Source: Bacillota bacterium
GTDB lineage: Bacteria > Armatimonadota > HRBIN16
DNA length: 54,727 nt
Reading direction: 5' to 3'
NCBI GenBank assembly: GCA_023511455.1
Contig: JAIMBJ010000023.1
Span: forward strand, 1 to 54,727
Every line of letters starts with the position of its first letter. Position 1 is the stretch's first letter. Both the position numbers and the translations under genes were made by a program. Positions 16,468 to 23,991 of this stretch are shown here, piece after piece. The notes under the pieces are model-generated. The model worked only from the letters and a program-made list of their open reading frames with translations. It had not been told where the DNA came from and did not search any database.

Positions 16468-16926
16468 CTACTTTTCCGTAGAGAATCCGGTGCTGCCGAA
16501 TCCACCTTCTGCACGCTCGGTTTCGGGCAGCGCATCCACTTCCTGCCAAACTGCCCGCGCTACCGGTGCAATCACCATCTGCGCGATGCGGTCGCCGCGA
16601 CGGATGGTAATCGGCTCCTGCCCCAGGTTGATGAGTATGACCTGAACAACACCCCGGTAATCGCTGTCGATGGTTCCCGGAGCGTTCACCATGCCCAAAC
16701 CATACCGCTCTGCCAGTCCGCTGCGCGGGCGTACCTGTGCTTCGTAACCCGGCGGCAGGGCAATGCGGATGCCAGTGCTGATTTTTCGACGCTCACCGGG
16801 TTGCAGTATCACCGGTTCATCTATCGCCGCGTACAGGTCTGCCCCCGCCGACCCGGGCGTGGCATACTGGGGCAGGGGAAGGTCCGCTGCATCGGGCTCC
16901 CGTTGTATTAGAACGCGGATATGCAC
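16468..16926 (-). CDS. dut: Deoxyuridine 5'-triphosphate nucleotidohydrolase (dUTPase)
   Basis: Hydrolyses dUTP to dUMP, keeping uracil out of DNA and feeding thymidylate synthesis. All five dUTPase motifs are visible in order in the 152-aa product: PGSAGADL (about 24-31), RPRSGLAERYGL, GTIDSDYRG, RGDRIAQMVI and EGGFGSTG with the C-terminal phosphate-binding loop. The GTG at 16926 gives the usual length and has GGGGGG eight bases upstream; the longer frame to 17130 overlaps the oxidoreductase gene and is not homologous. It lies between the oxidoreductase gene and the zinc-ribbon gene with short gaps. Confidence 0.94.
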   Translation of the reverse strand: MHIRVLIQREPDAADLPLPQYATPGSAGADLYAAIDEPVILQPGERRKISTGIRIALPPGYEAQVRPRSGLAERYGLGMVNAPGTIDSDYRGVVQVILINLGQEPITIRRGDRIAQMVIAPVARAVWQEVDALPETERAEGGFGSTGFSTEK

Positions 16927-16942
16927 GCAAAGTTCCCCCCTT

Positions 16943-18001
16943 TCACATCCCCAGCCACTTCTGATAGATGGCTTCGAAGATACGGACGTCCTGAATCGCA
17001 TCTTCTCCAGAAGAACGAAATGGTTCGCCCGTGCGTATGCAGTGGATGAAGTGTGCCGCCTCACGCTGAAACGACCACGACCAGCCCTCTTCGGGAAAGT
17101 GGCGGGAGTACTCTGCGCCATCCTCTGCACGATAAACCTCTACGGTAGCACAGGAGTTGCGCAGCAGCAACGGGGGCGAGGTTACCTTCACCCACCCCTT
17201 CTGGAAGTATGCCTGGCTATCTTCATCCCACTGGTGCGCTGCCAGTCCCCCCGTTTCCAGTGAAACACGCACGCCACCCATCCGCAGTACAGCCACACCC
17301 GTGAAGGCGTCGTCGTCGAGGTCGACGGCTGTCACCTGCCAGTCATCACCAGCGTTCAGCAGCCAGCGGGCGAGGTTCACGTTGTGGCAGTACACCTGCA
17401 GGTAGGCGATGTAGCTGTGGTGGTATTTCTCAGGCAGCCACTGGGGTACCTCGTTGGGCGCACTGGGGTAAGGTTCGTCGGTCTGGATGACCGTTGCCGA
17501 GTTGCCTGCCGTCCAGTTGCCTCCGAAGCAGCGGGCTCGCAGGTAGAAGAGTTTGCCCAGCTCGCCGGACTGGCGGCACTGGTCGATGAGTTGCTTTGCC
17601 AGCTCAATGCCGGCGTCGTATCGCTTCATGTAGGCAACCATCAGGCGACCGCCTCCCTCTCGCGCCGCCTGTAACATGCGTTCCGCACGCTCCACCGTCA
17701 GAGCCATTGGTTTTTCCATGAACACAGGCTTGCCCGCCCGCAGCGCGTCTTCTGCCACCTGCGCCTGATGCACGTAATGCGCCGATACCGCAACGGCATC
17801 AATGTCTGGGTCTAACAGCAGCTCGCTATGCGTGGTATATACACGCGGGATGCCAAAACGCTCCGCCACCTTCTGCGCGAGCTGCGGGCGCACCTCCGCC
17901 AGCGCCACCACTTCACAGTCGGGCAGGGCGGTGAAGTTGGGCAGGTGCACTGCCTGTGCCATAAAGCCTGCTCCAACATATCCCAAACGAATCTTTTCCA
18001 C
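16943..18001 (-). CDS. Gfo/Idh/MocA-family NAD(P)-dependent oxidoreductase
   Basis: A 352-aa oxidoreductase with an N-terminal Rossmann fold (LGYVGAGFMAQAVHLPNF), the typical EKP motif (KPVFMEKPMALTVERAE, about residues 93-108) and a C-terminal alpha/beta substrate domain. Members oxidise or reduce sugars, inositols or related alcohols. GTG 18001 has GGAGGAGG six bases upstream. It lies 18 bases after a sugar-phosphate isomerase-like gene, a common pairing in inositol and rare-sugar pathways, so both probably act on one cytosolic sugar substrate. The exact substrate cannot be read from the sequence. Confidence 0.88.
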   Translation of the reverse strand: MEKIRLGYVGAGFMAQAVHLPNFTALPDCEVVALAEVRPQLAQKVAERFGIPRVYTTHSELLLDPDIDAVAVSAHYVHQAQVAEDALRAGKPVFMEKPMALTVERAERMLQAAREGGGRLMVAYMKRYDAGIELAKQLIDQCRQSGELGKLFYLRARCFGGNWTAGNSATVIQTDEPYPSAPNEVPQWLPEKYHHSYIAYLQVYCHNVNLARWLLNAGDDWQVTAVDLDDDAFTGVAVLRMGGVRVSLETGGLAAHQWDEDSQAYFQKGWVKVTSPPLLLRNSCATVEVYRAEDGAEYSRHFPEEGWSWSFQREAAHFIHCIRTGEPFRSSGEDAIQDVRIFEAIYQKWLGM

Positions 18002-18019
18002 GTTTTGCCTCCTCCTTCA

Positions 18020-18844
18020 TTAGATTTTTGCCAGCACAGCATCCAGCGCGGCTTTGGCGTTACGGATGACGTTTTCATGACTGTCTGCCCAGTAGTCGCG
18101 GTTAAAGATTTCGATGCTCAAGAACCCCGTGTAGCCTATCTCGTTTTTAAGAATTCGGAACTCCTCCACCAGCGGTATCACGCCGTGCCCGGGATACACA
18201 CGGTGGCTGTCGTTCATCTGCTCGCGAGGCAGGTCGGGGCAGTCGTTGACGTGTACGATGAGCAGGTGCTCTTTGGGCAACCGGCGTATCTCTTCCAGCG
18301 GGATGCCCGACTTATAGTAGTGGAAGGTGTCCATCATGATGCCGACGTTCCGGCTGGTAGATGCTCCGACCACCGCCAGTGCCTGTCGCGGTCCGGGCAT
18401 GAAGGGCGCGCCACCGATTGGCTCCAGCGCGCATTTCACCCCATACTGCCCACTGACCTCGCCGTAGCGCTGGGCGGATTTGCCTGCGCGCTCAATCGCC
18501 TCGGCGATGCCCATGCCCGGCGGTGGGGCGTCGGCAGTGAAGCAGAGAAGGGTTTTGCTGCCCAGCTGGCGGGCGGTGCGTGCATACCTGTCGATGCGAC
18601 GCAACTGCTCTTCCTGCTGGACGGTATCGAAGGCGAAAAAGGGAAACGCCATCACTGCCGCGACTTGCAGGCAGTTCTTTGCCAGCTGGCGTCTGAGGTC
18701 GCTGAGAGAATGGCGCGTAAGATAGTCATCGATACGCCCAGCCTCGATCTCCACGCCATCGTAACCGTATTTGCCCAGCAGGTCGAGCGTTGTTTCCAGC
18801 GGTTTATCTGCCCCGCAGGTGATGGTGTTGAAACAGATTTTCAT
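18020..18844 (-). CDS. Sugar phosphate isomerase/epimerase (xylose isomerase-like TIM barrel)
   Basis: A 274-aa TIM barrel of the AP-endonuclease-2/xylose-isomerase-like superfamily. Visible metal-site segments are GYDGVEIEAG near residue 32, KCALEPIGG, MMDTFHYYKSG (Asp/His), LLIVHVNDCP and a last YTGFLSIEIFN with Glu. ATG 18844 follows GGAGG by six bases. It precedes the Gfo/Idh/MocA gene on the same strand. A second, distinct member lies at 30257-31093. Activities in the family include inosose, tagatose or hydroxypyruvate isomerisation; none can be chosen. Confidence 0.85.
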   Translation of the reverse strand: MKICFNTITCGADKPLETTLDLLGKYGYDGVEIEAGRIDDYLTRHSLSDLRRQLAKNCLQVAAVMAFPFFAFDTVQQEEQLRRIDRYARTARQLGSKTLLCFTADAPPPGMGIAEAIERAGKSAQRYGEVSGQYGVKCALEPIGGAPFMPGPRQALAVVGASTSRNVGIMMDTFHYYKSGIPLEEIRRLPKEHLLIVHVNDCPDLPREQMNDSHRVYPGHGVIPLVEEFRILKNEIGYTGFLSIEIFNRDYWADSHENVIRNAKAALDAVLAKI

Positions 18845-18900
18845 CGGGTGCCTCCACGATGGTAACCGTGATGCCGATTCAGTTCTGTAACTGAGGTTAA

Positions 18901-19091
18901 CCTACCTGCCATCAGGGAAGCGCGTGTCTAATCGATGGAAGCCGCCCGCATAGCACCACGCGGTGGCTTACTGGGTGAATACGCGCCCCAGACCACTTCC
19001 TGAGCCTTCGGCACCCGGATACTACACGGGACCGATGAAAGGCAAAGGTGCCAACGCTACCGTTGCGCCGGAACAGCTGCCACCGCGATAG
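18901..19091 (+). pseudogene. C-terminal remnant of a prepilin-like (DUF1559-type) protein, frameshifted
   Basis: One frame (18901 on) reads HQGSACLIDGS, which resembles the HxGxAn...DGH segment near the end of type II secretion-type prepilins. A second frame (18954-19091) reads HHAVAYWVNTRPRPLPEPSA and ends GPMKGKGANATVAPEQLPPR followed by TAG. The two pieces lie in different frames with a TAG at 18951, and no N-terminal prepilin segment was found upstream. A strong terminator follows directly. The family resemblance is from memory and the call is tentative. Confidence 0.4.
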
Positions 19092-19105
19092 AAGCGGTCG
19101 TCTCT

Positions 19106-19134
19106 GGGCGTCCCGCGGTTGGGACGCCCTTTTT
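19106..19134 (+). terminator. Rho-independent terminator
   Basis: Perfect 9-bp stem GGGCGTCCC (19106-19114) and GGGACGCCC (19121-19129), loop GCGGTT, followed by TTTTT. It is oriented with the prepilin-like remnant ending at 19091 and immediately abuts the stop codon of the small minus-strand gene at 19135. Confidence 0.85.
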
Positions 19135-19305
19135 CTACTGCTCCACCACGGCGGACTGATTGCGCGGAAGCGACTGGTACGAGACCCTTGCGCTGTGCCA
19201 GAAAGCCAAAAGGGCAATCAACAGCATCACCACGATGACCAGTGCAACCATCCAGGCAGGCATATCCAGCGCGGAACGGTCCTCGGGTTTTCCATTATGA
19301 GACAT
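19135..19305 (-). CDS. Small single-pass membrane protein, 56 aa
   Basis: A short gene that reads MSHNGKPEDRSALDMPAWMV, then a strongly hydrophobic segment (ALVIVVMLLIALLAFW) and a polar tail ending SAVVEQ. The ATG at 19305 has GGAGG eight bases upstream (plus-strand 19314-19318), and a good promoter lies about 75 bases before it. The N-terminus is polar and the one membrane helix is central, so an N-in single-pass topology is likely. No family is recognised. The promoter, ribosome site and composition together argue that it is real. Confidence 0.65.
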   Translation of the reverse strand: MSHNGKPEDRSALDMPAWMVALVIVVMLLIALLAFWHSARVSYQSLPRNQSAVVEQ

Positions 19306-19381
19306 CCCGTTTGCCTCCAGAGGTAGACGCTGACAATCCCGTCCCCTGATGATGGAACGAAACCCTTCTCCTCACGGTCAT

Positions 19382-19409
19382 AGTATAATAGATGAAGATA
19401 GTGTGGCAA
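19382..19409 (-). promoter_or_regulatory. Sigma70-type promoter of the 56-aa membrane protein gene
   Basis: On the minus strand TTGCCA (19409-19404, five of six matches) is followed after 16 bases by TATACT (19387-19382, five of six). It points toward the gene starting at 19305. A plus-strand TATAAT overlaps at 19384-19389 and could serve the 19447 gene, but no -35 stands out for it. Confidence 0.6.
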
Positions 19410-19446
19410 GTTTCTCTGAGACGGTTGGGCACAGGAGGGCAAAGCA

Positions 19447-19872
19447 ATGCCACAGCCTATCTCAGAACAACATCCGCTGCGGCAATTGTTTGCTACCCTA
19501 GTGGAGCAGGCGTTTACGCGCGTGCTTCAGGAGTACGAGCCTGCGGTTTTACGCTACATGGTGAACCTGCTGACCGAGTTTACCCACGTCGATAACGTCT
19601 ACCGCATCCGCGATGCTCGCGGCAGGGCGTTACAAGAGGTAGCCGAGATGCTGGCGGAAGGCGATATGTTGCTCAACGCCACATCCTTTGCCCGCGAGCG
19701 TGAGGTACATCGTCATATCGGGGACTTTACGCTGTTCTGGTCAGGCGTCTATCCAGAGGCGATGCCGCGCCTTCGCCACGCGCTGAGCAAAGATGCGCTG
19801 ATCGATTACGTGCAGCAGGGCAAGAAGTCCTACTACATCGTTTCCACCTTTGAAGAGGGCGAGTGGCGTTAG
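19447..19872 (+). CDS. Conserved-looking unknown protein truncated by an in-frame TAG; sense frame continues to 20001
   Basis: A 141-aa mostly helical protein with ENxYRIRD-like and REREVHRHIGDFTLFWSGVY segments. I recall similar unknown proteins of about 190 aa in Acidobacteria-like genomes that continue past this point with an APLFRRLS...GLNLVRQ ending. Here TAG (19870-19872) follows EGEWR, yet the same frame continues EAPLFRRLSERFELYMFGLN to a TAG at 19999-20001. GGAGG overlaps the first stop and a TTG at 19882 could restart translation of 39 aa. Options: nonsense mutation, readthrough, split gene or assembly error. ATG 19447 has AGGAGGG upstream. No function is known. Confidence 0.6.
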   Translation: MPQPISEQHPLRQLFATLVEQAFTRVLQEYEPAVLRYMVNLLTEFTHVDNVYRIRDARGRALQEVAEMLAEGDMLLNATSFAREREVHRHIGDFTLFWSGVYPEAMPRLRHALSKDALIDYVQQGKKSYYIVSTFEEGEWR

Positions 19873-19881
19873 GAGGCGCCG

Positions 19882-20001
19882 TTGTTCAGACGGTTGTCCG
19901 AACGGTTCGAGCTGTACATGTTCGGGCTGAATCTGGTGCGCCAGGGCTGGGAACGCCTCGCTCGCGAGCACTTCGAGCGGTGGCAACGTGGTTTACAGTA
20001 G
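19882..20001 (+). CDS. Downstream part of the TAG-interrupted protein, possible TTG-initiated ORF
   Basis: In frame with the preceding gene and separated only by its TAG. If translated separately from TTG 19882, with GGAGG (19872-19876) five bases upstream, it gives a 39-aa peptide FRRLSERFELYMFGLN...EHFERWQRGLQ. Its last nine bases overlap the end of the convergent glycosyltransferase gene. It more likely represents the C-terminus of a single ancestral protein than an independent gene. Confidence 0.45.
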   Translation: MFRRLSERFELYMFGLNLVRQGWERLAREHFERWQRGLQ

Positions 20002-21096
20002 ACTCTGATACAGCGCGAGAAGGCGCTGGATATGCTGTTCTAAAGTATATCGTTCACAGACCGCGCGGCGCGCCGAAGAGGCTATCTCCCATCGTTGTTG
20101 CTCGCTGGTGAGCAGGGAATGCACGGCATCCGCCAGGGGACGGGGTTTGTTTGGGGGCGTCAGAATACCGGTTCGTCCGTTCTCCATGATTTCGGCTGGC
20201 GCACCCCGATTTGCCGAAACAACGACAGCACCGCTTGCCATTGCCTCCAGAATGACCAGACCAAACGGCTCCGGGCGGGTACTGCAATGTACCAGCACGT
20301 CAGCAGCGGCGATAACAGGAGCAATGTCGCGCTGAAATCCCAACCAGCGTATCTGCGAATGATTTGCCTCGGACATTGCCCGCACCCTCACGGCATAACG
20401 ATGGTCTCCCATGCTGTCATCACCCGCCAGCCAGAAGACAGCCTCACGATGCTGGCAACGCAGTATCTGCGCCATCTGCAAAAAGAGGTGCTGTCCTTTG
20501 AAGGGCATCACCCTTCCCACGTGAATCACCACAGGAACATCGGCAGGGGTGCCAAACCGACGGCGCACCTCCGTACGCGCTGGAGGCTCCAGCGGGCGGA
20601 ACAGGGAGGTGTCCACGCCGTGCGGGAGGTGCTGTACCCTGTCCTGCAGCCTCCTTCCCATCTGTCTTTGTAACGCCCTGGAGTAGGCAACCACCGCTTG
20701 TGCATAGCGCTGAGCCACCGTTCGAAGCCATATCCTCTGCCAGGGGAAGGGGAACAGGTCGTGGATAGACCACACCAACGGCACGCGCAGGTCGCGGCAA
20801 GGACGGCCGGCAAACCACCCCGCGCGTACGGAGTAGGCATGCACCAGGTCGGACCGCGCGATAGCATTACGGAGCCGTTGAGAAACACCCTCGCTCAGTT
20901 TACTGCTGCGGCGCAGGGAAGGGAACTCGATGGGAAGCACATCTATCCCCAGAGCGCGCGCCTCTTCGGCAAGTGCGCCGGGCGGGCAAGCCAGAGCCGG
21001 TTGCACCTGATCGCGCGGCAGGCGCTCCAGCACGCGCAGCAAACTGATTTCTGCTCCGCCCAGCCCTCCCCACTGATTCACATAAAGGATTCGCAT
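19993..21096 (-). CDS. Glycosyltransferase family 4 (GT-B fold)
   Basis: A 367-aa cytosolic/peripheral glycosyltransferase. The N-terminal domain begins MRILYVNQWGGLGGAEISLL; the C-terminal Glyco_transf_1 domain has VIHVGRVMPFKGQHLFLQMA and the nucleotide-sugar E-x7-E segment PEPFGLVILEAMASG. ATG 21096 is preferred over the ORF start at 21114 because it lies just after the preceding gene's stop (21101-21103) with CAGGA upstream. It pairs with another GT-B enzyme, suggesting sequential sugar additions to a surface polysaccharide, lipid or protein. Confidence 0.88.
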   Translation of the reverse strand: MRILYVNQWGGLGGAEISLLRVLERLPRDQVQPALACPPGALAEEARALGIDVLPIEFPSLRRSSKLSEGVSQRLRNAIARSDLVHAYSVRAGWFAGRPCRDLRVPLVWSIHDLFPFPWQRIWLRTVAQRYAQAVVAYSRALQRQMGRRLQDRVQHLPHGVDTSLFRPLEPPARTEVRRRFGTPADVPVVIHVGRVMPFKGQHLFLQMAQILRCQHREAVFWLAGDDSMGDHRYAVRVRAMSEANHSQIRWLGFQRDIAPVIAAADVLVHCSTRPEPFGLVILEAMASGAVVVSANRGAPAEIMENGRTGILTPPNKPRPLADAVHSLLTSEQQRWEIASSARRAVCERYTLEQHIQRLLALYQSLL

Positions 21097-21100
21097 GGCA

Positions 21101-22201
21101 TTAATCCTGAGCATACGCCTCCGCGATTTGCCGGACGATGCTTCGCCATTCGAACTGCAGAGCGAATTCGCGCCAGCGTGCCCGCACAGCGTGTGAACGG
21201 CTCTCTTCCACGCTCAGAAGCACCTTCTCCGCCAGCGACTGTACGTCGTTCGGCGATGCAACCGGACAGACCTTGCCTGCCCACTCGTTCAGCGCAGGGG
21301 TGTCTGCAATTACTGCTGGCGTGCCGCACGCCAGCGATTCCAGTACCGGCAAACCGAATCCTTCGCGCCACGAGGGAAAAAGCAGGACATCGCAGCTCTG
21401 GTACAGGTCGCGAAGGCGCAGGTCGTCTGTATCGGCGTCCACCTGAATGCAATCTGCAATGTCCAGCTCGCGTGCCAATCGCTGGTGGGATGGCGGTAAG
21501 GGCTGTCCTGCTTTGACCCACCTCACCGGATGACCGATGTGGCGCAGGTGTGCTACCGTGCGCAGGACGGCTGGAATGTTCTTGTAGGGGGCGTTCGAGC
21601 CGACGTGCAGTATCGCTATCTCGTGCGGCTGGAACCCCAGCTCCTCGCGTTTGCGCCGCCGCAGGTCGTCTGGCAGGACGGTGAAAAAGCCGGTATCCAC
21701 GCCGTTATATACCGTTTTCACTTTCTGCGCGGGCACAGAAAAGAGACGCATCAGGTCGCTGGCAGTGGCGTGGCTGCAGGTGATGATGACTTCTGCGTCT
21801 GTGAGGTGCTCGATTGACCTTCGATACAGCCATTGCCCCAGCATCCGGCTTAAAGGGTGGCGATAGATATTCTGCATGACGAGCGGTATCAGGTCGTGAC
21901 AGGTAACGACCTTCCGGTTCGCAGATGTAACTGGAAACAGGAAGGACTCGCTGTGGTCTACCACGTGCAGTACATCGCAGCGCGGCAGGCGGGCTGCCAG
22001 ATGTTGAAGGTATCGTTGCGTGAAGAGCACGTACAGAACGTGGATAACCGCCGCAGGCACGCGCCATCGGAGAATCGTTGGGGGGCGCAGGCTCACGTAT
22101 CGGATTTCGCACGGCACAGGCAGATACCGGTGCATTGCCTGTGTGACTCGCTTCATGCTGGGTGCGCTGTGTGGATGCGCTCGCAAAAGCGTGACGTGCA
22201 T
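21101..22201 (-). CDS. Glycosyltransferase family 1/4 (GT-B fold)
   Basis: A 366-aa GT-B enzyme. Recognisable parts are VVTCHDLIPLVMQ in the N-terminal domain, HVGSNAPYKNIPAVLRTVAH at the start of the C-terminal domain, and SWREGFGLPVLESLACGTPA carrying the E-x7-E motif. It heads a two-gene minus-strand operon with the next transferase beginning four bases after its stop. The 78-base gap to the divergent HTH gene must hold both promoters; no clear elements were seen there. Acceptor unknown. Confidence 0.88.
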   Translation of the reverse strand: MHVTLLRAHPHSAPSMKRVTQAMHRYLPVPCEIRYVSLRPPTILRWRVPAAVIHVLYVLFTQRYLQHLAARLPRCDVLHVVDHSESFLFPVTSANRKVVTCHDLIPLVMQNIYRHPLSRMLGQWLYRRSIEHLTDAEVIITCSHATASDLMRLFSVPAQKVKTVYNGVDTGFFTVLPDDLRRRKREELGFQPHEIAILHVGSNAPYKNIPAVLRTVAHLRHIGHPVRWVKAGQPLPPSHQRLARELDIADCIQVDADTDDLRLRDLYQSCDVLLFPSWREGFGLPVLESLACGTPAVIADTPALNEWAGKVCPVASPNDVQSLAEKVLLSVEESRSHAVRARWREFALQFEWRSIVRQIAEAYAQD

Positions 22202-22318
22202 GGTATAGACTCTTTTCTCTGCTGTAAGGCGGATTCACTGCTGCGGAAATAACCCTAAAGAATCCCGATAGTTTTACCGATGATAAGAACAGCAAACAGA
22301 CGCAATAAAGAGCAAAAA

Positions 22319-22567
22319 ATGAGCAGGAAAACACAAAAGAAGAATCCGGAAACAGCTACCACCGAAGTGATGAGTGTGCGAGAACTTGCGGATTTTTTGC
22401 GGCTGTCCGTGCATACCGTCTACCGTCTCGCCGAGCAGGGCAAACTGCCGGGGCGCAAGGTGGGTAAGCACTGGCGTTTCCACCGCGATGCTATCGTTGC
22501 CTGGCTGGCAACATATCGGGAGGAGGACGCGCTGTACGGGACATCCTCTGGAGGGGCAAGTGAATGA
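22319..22567 (+). CDS. Helix-turn-helix (excisionase/MerR-like) DNA-binding protein
   Basis: An 82-aa protein (121-base longer possibility from ATG 22280 adds 13 residues). A basic, disordered N-terminus is followed by MSVRELADFLRLSVHTVYRL and KLPGRKVGKHWRFHRDAIVAWL, the standard winged helix of excisionase-family DNA-binding domains. The stop overlaps the ATG of the GGDEF gene as ATGA, so the two are translationally coupled. Such small HTH proteins can repress or activate their own operon. Ribosome-site evidence for the exact start is weak (AAAGAG six bases before 22319). Confidence 0.75.
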   Translation: MSRKTQKKNPETATTEVMSVRELADFLRLSVHTVYRLAEQGKLPGRKVGKHWRFHRDAIVAWLATYREEDALYGTSSGGASE

Positions 22568-23928
22568 GTTTCACACAAGTTCGAAATCGGTCCGATAGTG
22601 GCGACAACGGGGCTTCTCTGTCGCCTCGCCTCGCATCCCTCCCTCGCTACACGGCGAAGGCGATAGAGCAGCTGGTGGACACAATGCTTGCGGCGTTGCG
22701 GAGCGACACTGGAGCCATCTGGGTGGAACACGAGCATTCGGTCTATACGCTGGTTGTGCGCAATATGAGTCTCCAGAACGTGCACCTGTTGCAACAGATG
22801 ACCAGAACACGTGCTCAATCCTCCCCGGTAGTGGTGCAGTCTCAAGGGCAAACCTATGCGGTGGTCTGTAGCGGTTATCCGTTGTTCAGGGTGTACGTTG
22901 CTGTGAAGGTAGCGAAAATCGGTTCCCTGCATCACCGTCTGATGCCCCGTTTCGCCCGCCTCGCGCAAAGTATCCTGCAGACCAACAGATCGCCGATAGG
23001 AACGCCTTCCGAGGACCCTAGTCATCAGGCGTATCGCATCATTGTGGAAAACTCTTTGAGACGGCTGTGCGAACTGTTGCAGGCGGCAGGATGCACGTTG
23101 CTGTGGTTCTCATCGTGGAATAACTCGTGGCATCGGTTTGCCATCGGTAGCGTGCCAAACTGGTTGTATCGTCAGCTCTGGGAGATGCCCTCACCCGGCG
23201 ATGGGCTGAATGTGTGGGTGAGAAACATGGAGAGTCTCATTCGTCGTCATGGTCAATACTGCGTTGCTGACGAGATGACCGTTCGCGACATGGTGAAAGG
23301 GTGCATCCTCCTGTGGCGAGAAGAACCGCATGGCGATTTCAGCGCAGACGAGACCGAGTGGCTGCGGGTAACCGTGCAGATGATGGCAGCCTCTCTGGAT
23401 GTTCTGGAAACGCAGTCCGACCTCCTGCAAAAGGTGTACCAGGACCCGCTGACGGGTCTGTTCAATCGCCTCTACTTCGAGGTTGCTTACCGGCAGATTC
23501 TGCATGGCGCACAAAGGCATCCCCGTCTGGTATCGTTGCTGCTCATGGATATCGATAATTTCAAGCAAATCAATGACACTTACGGGCATGAAACCGGTGA
23601 TATGGTGTTGCAGGTGGTTGGGCAGGTGCTTCAGCAGGTGCGGGCTGGCGACATTCCTGCCCGCTACGGCGGCGACGAGTTTGTGATACTGTTACCGGAC
23701 ACGGACAAGGCTGGAGCGCGGATGCTGGCGCAGCGTTTACAACAGGCGTTGAAAGAGGCTACGGCACAGCTGGATTTGCCCTGCGAGGTCACGCTCAGTA
23801 TCGGATGTGCTACTGTGAGCAACGGTGACACCAGCCTGCTATTGCTGGCAGACCAGGACATGTATGAGCAGAAGCGAAGCGAAAAGGCCGCTGCGAGTGG
23901 TCTTACCGTTTCCCCTTCTCTCCATTGA
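22564..23928 (+). CDS. Diguanylate cyclase with GAF-like sensor (GGDEF protein)
   Basis: A 454-aa cytosolic protein that should make cyclic di-GMP from two GTP. Residues about 40-290 are sensory, GAF-like; the GGDEF domain begins near 300 (DPLTGLFNRLYFEV). The active-site loop is intact, RYGGDEFVILLP with GGDEF at 369-373, and RAGD at 360-363 lies exactly five residues before it, which fits an inhibitory RxxD I-site. No membrane segments. It is coupled to an HTH protein by ATGA overlap. Its stop codon lies within the -35 of the downstream dxs promoter. Confidence 0.9.
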   Translation: MSFTQVRNRSDSGDNGASLSPRLASLPRYTAKAIEQLVDTMLAALRSDTGAIWVEHEHSVYTLVVRNMSLQNVHLLQQMTRTRAQSSPVVVQSQGQTYAVVCSGYPLFRVYVAVKVAKIGSLHHRLMPRFARLAQSILQTNRSPIGTPSEDPSHQAYRIIVENSLRRLCELLQAAGCTLLWFSSWNNSWHRFAIGSVPNWLYRQLWEMPSPGDGLNVWVRNMESLIRRHGQYCVADEMTVRDMVKGCILLWREEPHGDFSADETEWLRVTVQMMAASLDVLETQSDLLQKVYQDPLTGLFNRLYFEVAYRQILHGAQRHPRLVSLLLMDIDNFKQINDTYGHETGDMVLQVVGQVLQQVRAGDIPARYGGDEFVILLPDTDKAGARMLAQRLQQALKEATAQLDLPCEVTLSIGCATVSNGDTSLLLLADQDMYEQKRSEKAAASGLTVSPSLH

Positions 23929-23953
23929 CACGTTGTGTAGAGTAAGGTACACT
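23925..23953 (+). promoter_or_regulatory. Strong sigma70-type promoter of dxs
   Basis: TTGACA (23925-23930) is followed after exactly 17 bases by TACACT (23948-23953), with the expected leader of about 30 bases before GTG 23992. The -35 overlaps the stop codon of the GGDEF gene. Confidence 0.75.
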
Positions 23954-23991
23954 GAGTACGGTAAGAAATCCCTCAAAGAAGGAGAAGGTGC

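Noticed and set aside
18912-19047. Pectate-lyase-like PGAEG phrase on the minus strand near 19010
   Set aside because: A stop lies two codons before it and the following frame closes after about 16 residues; the plus-strand prepilin-like reading with a terminator fits better.
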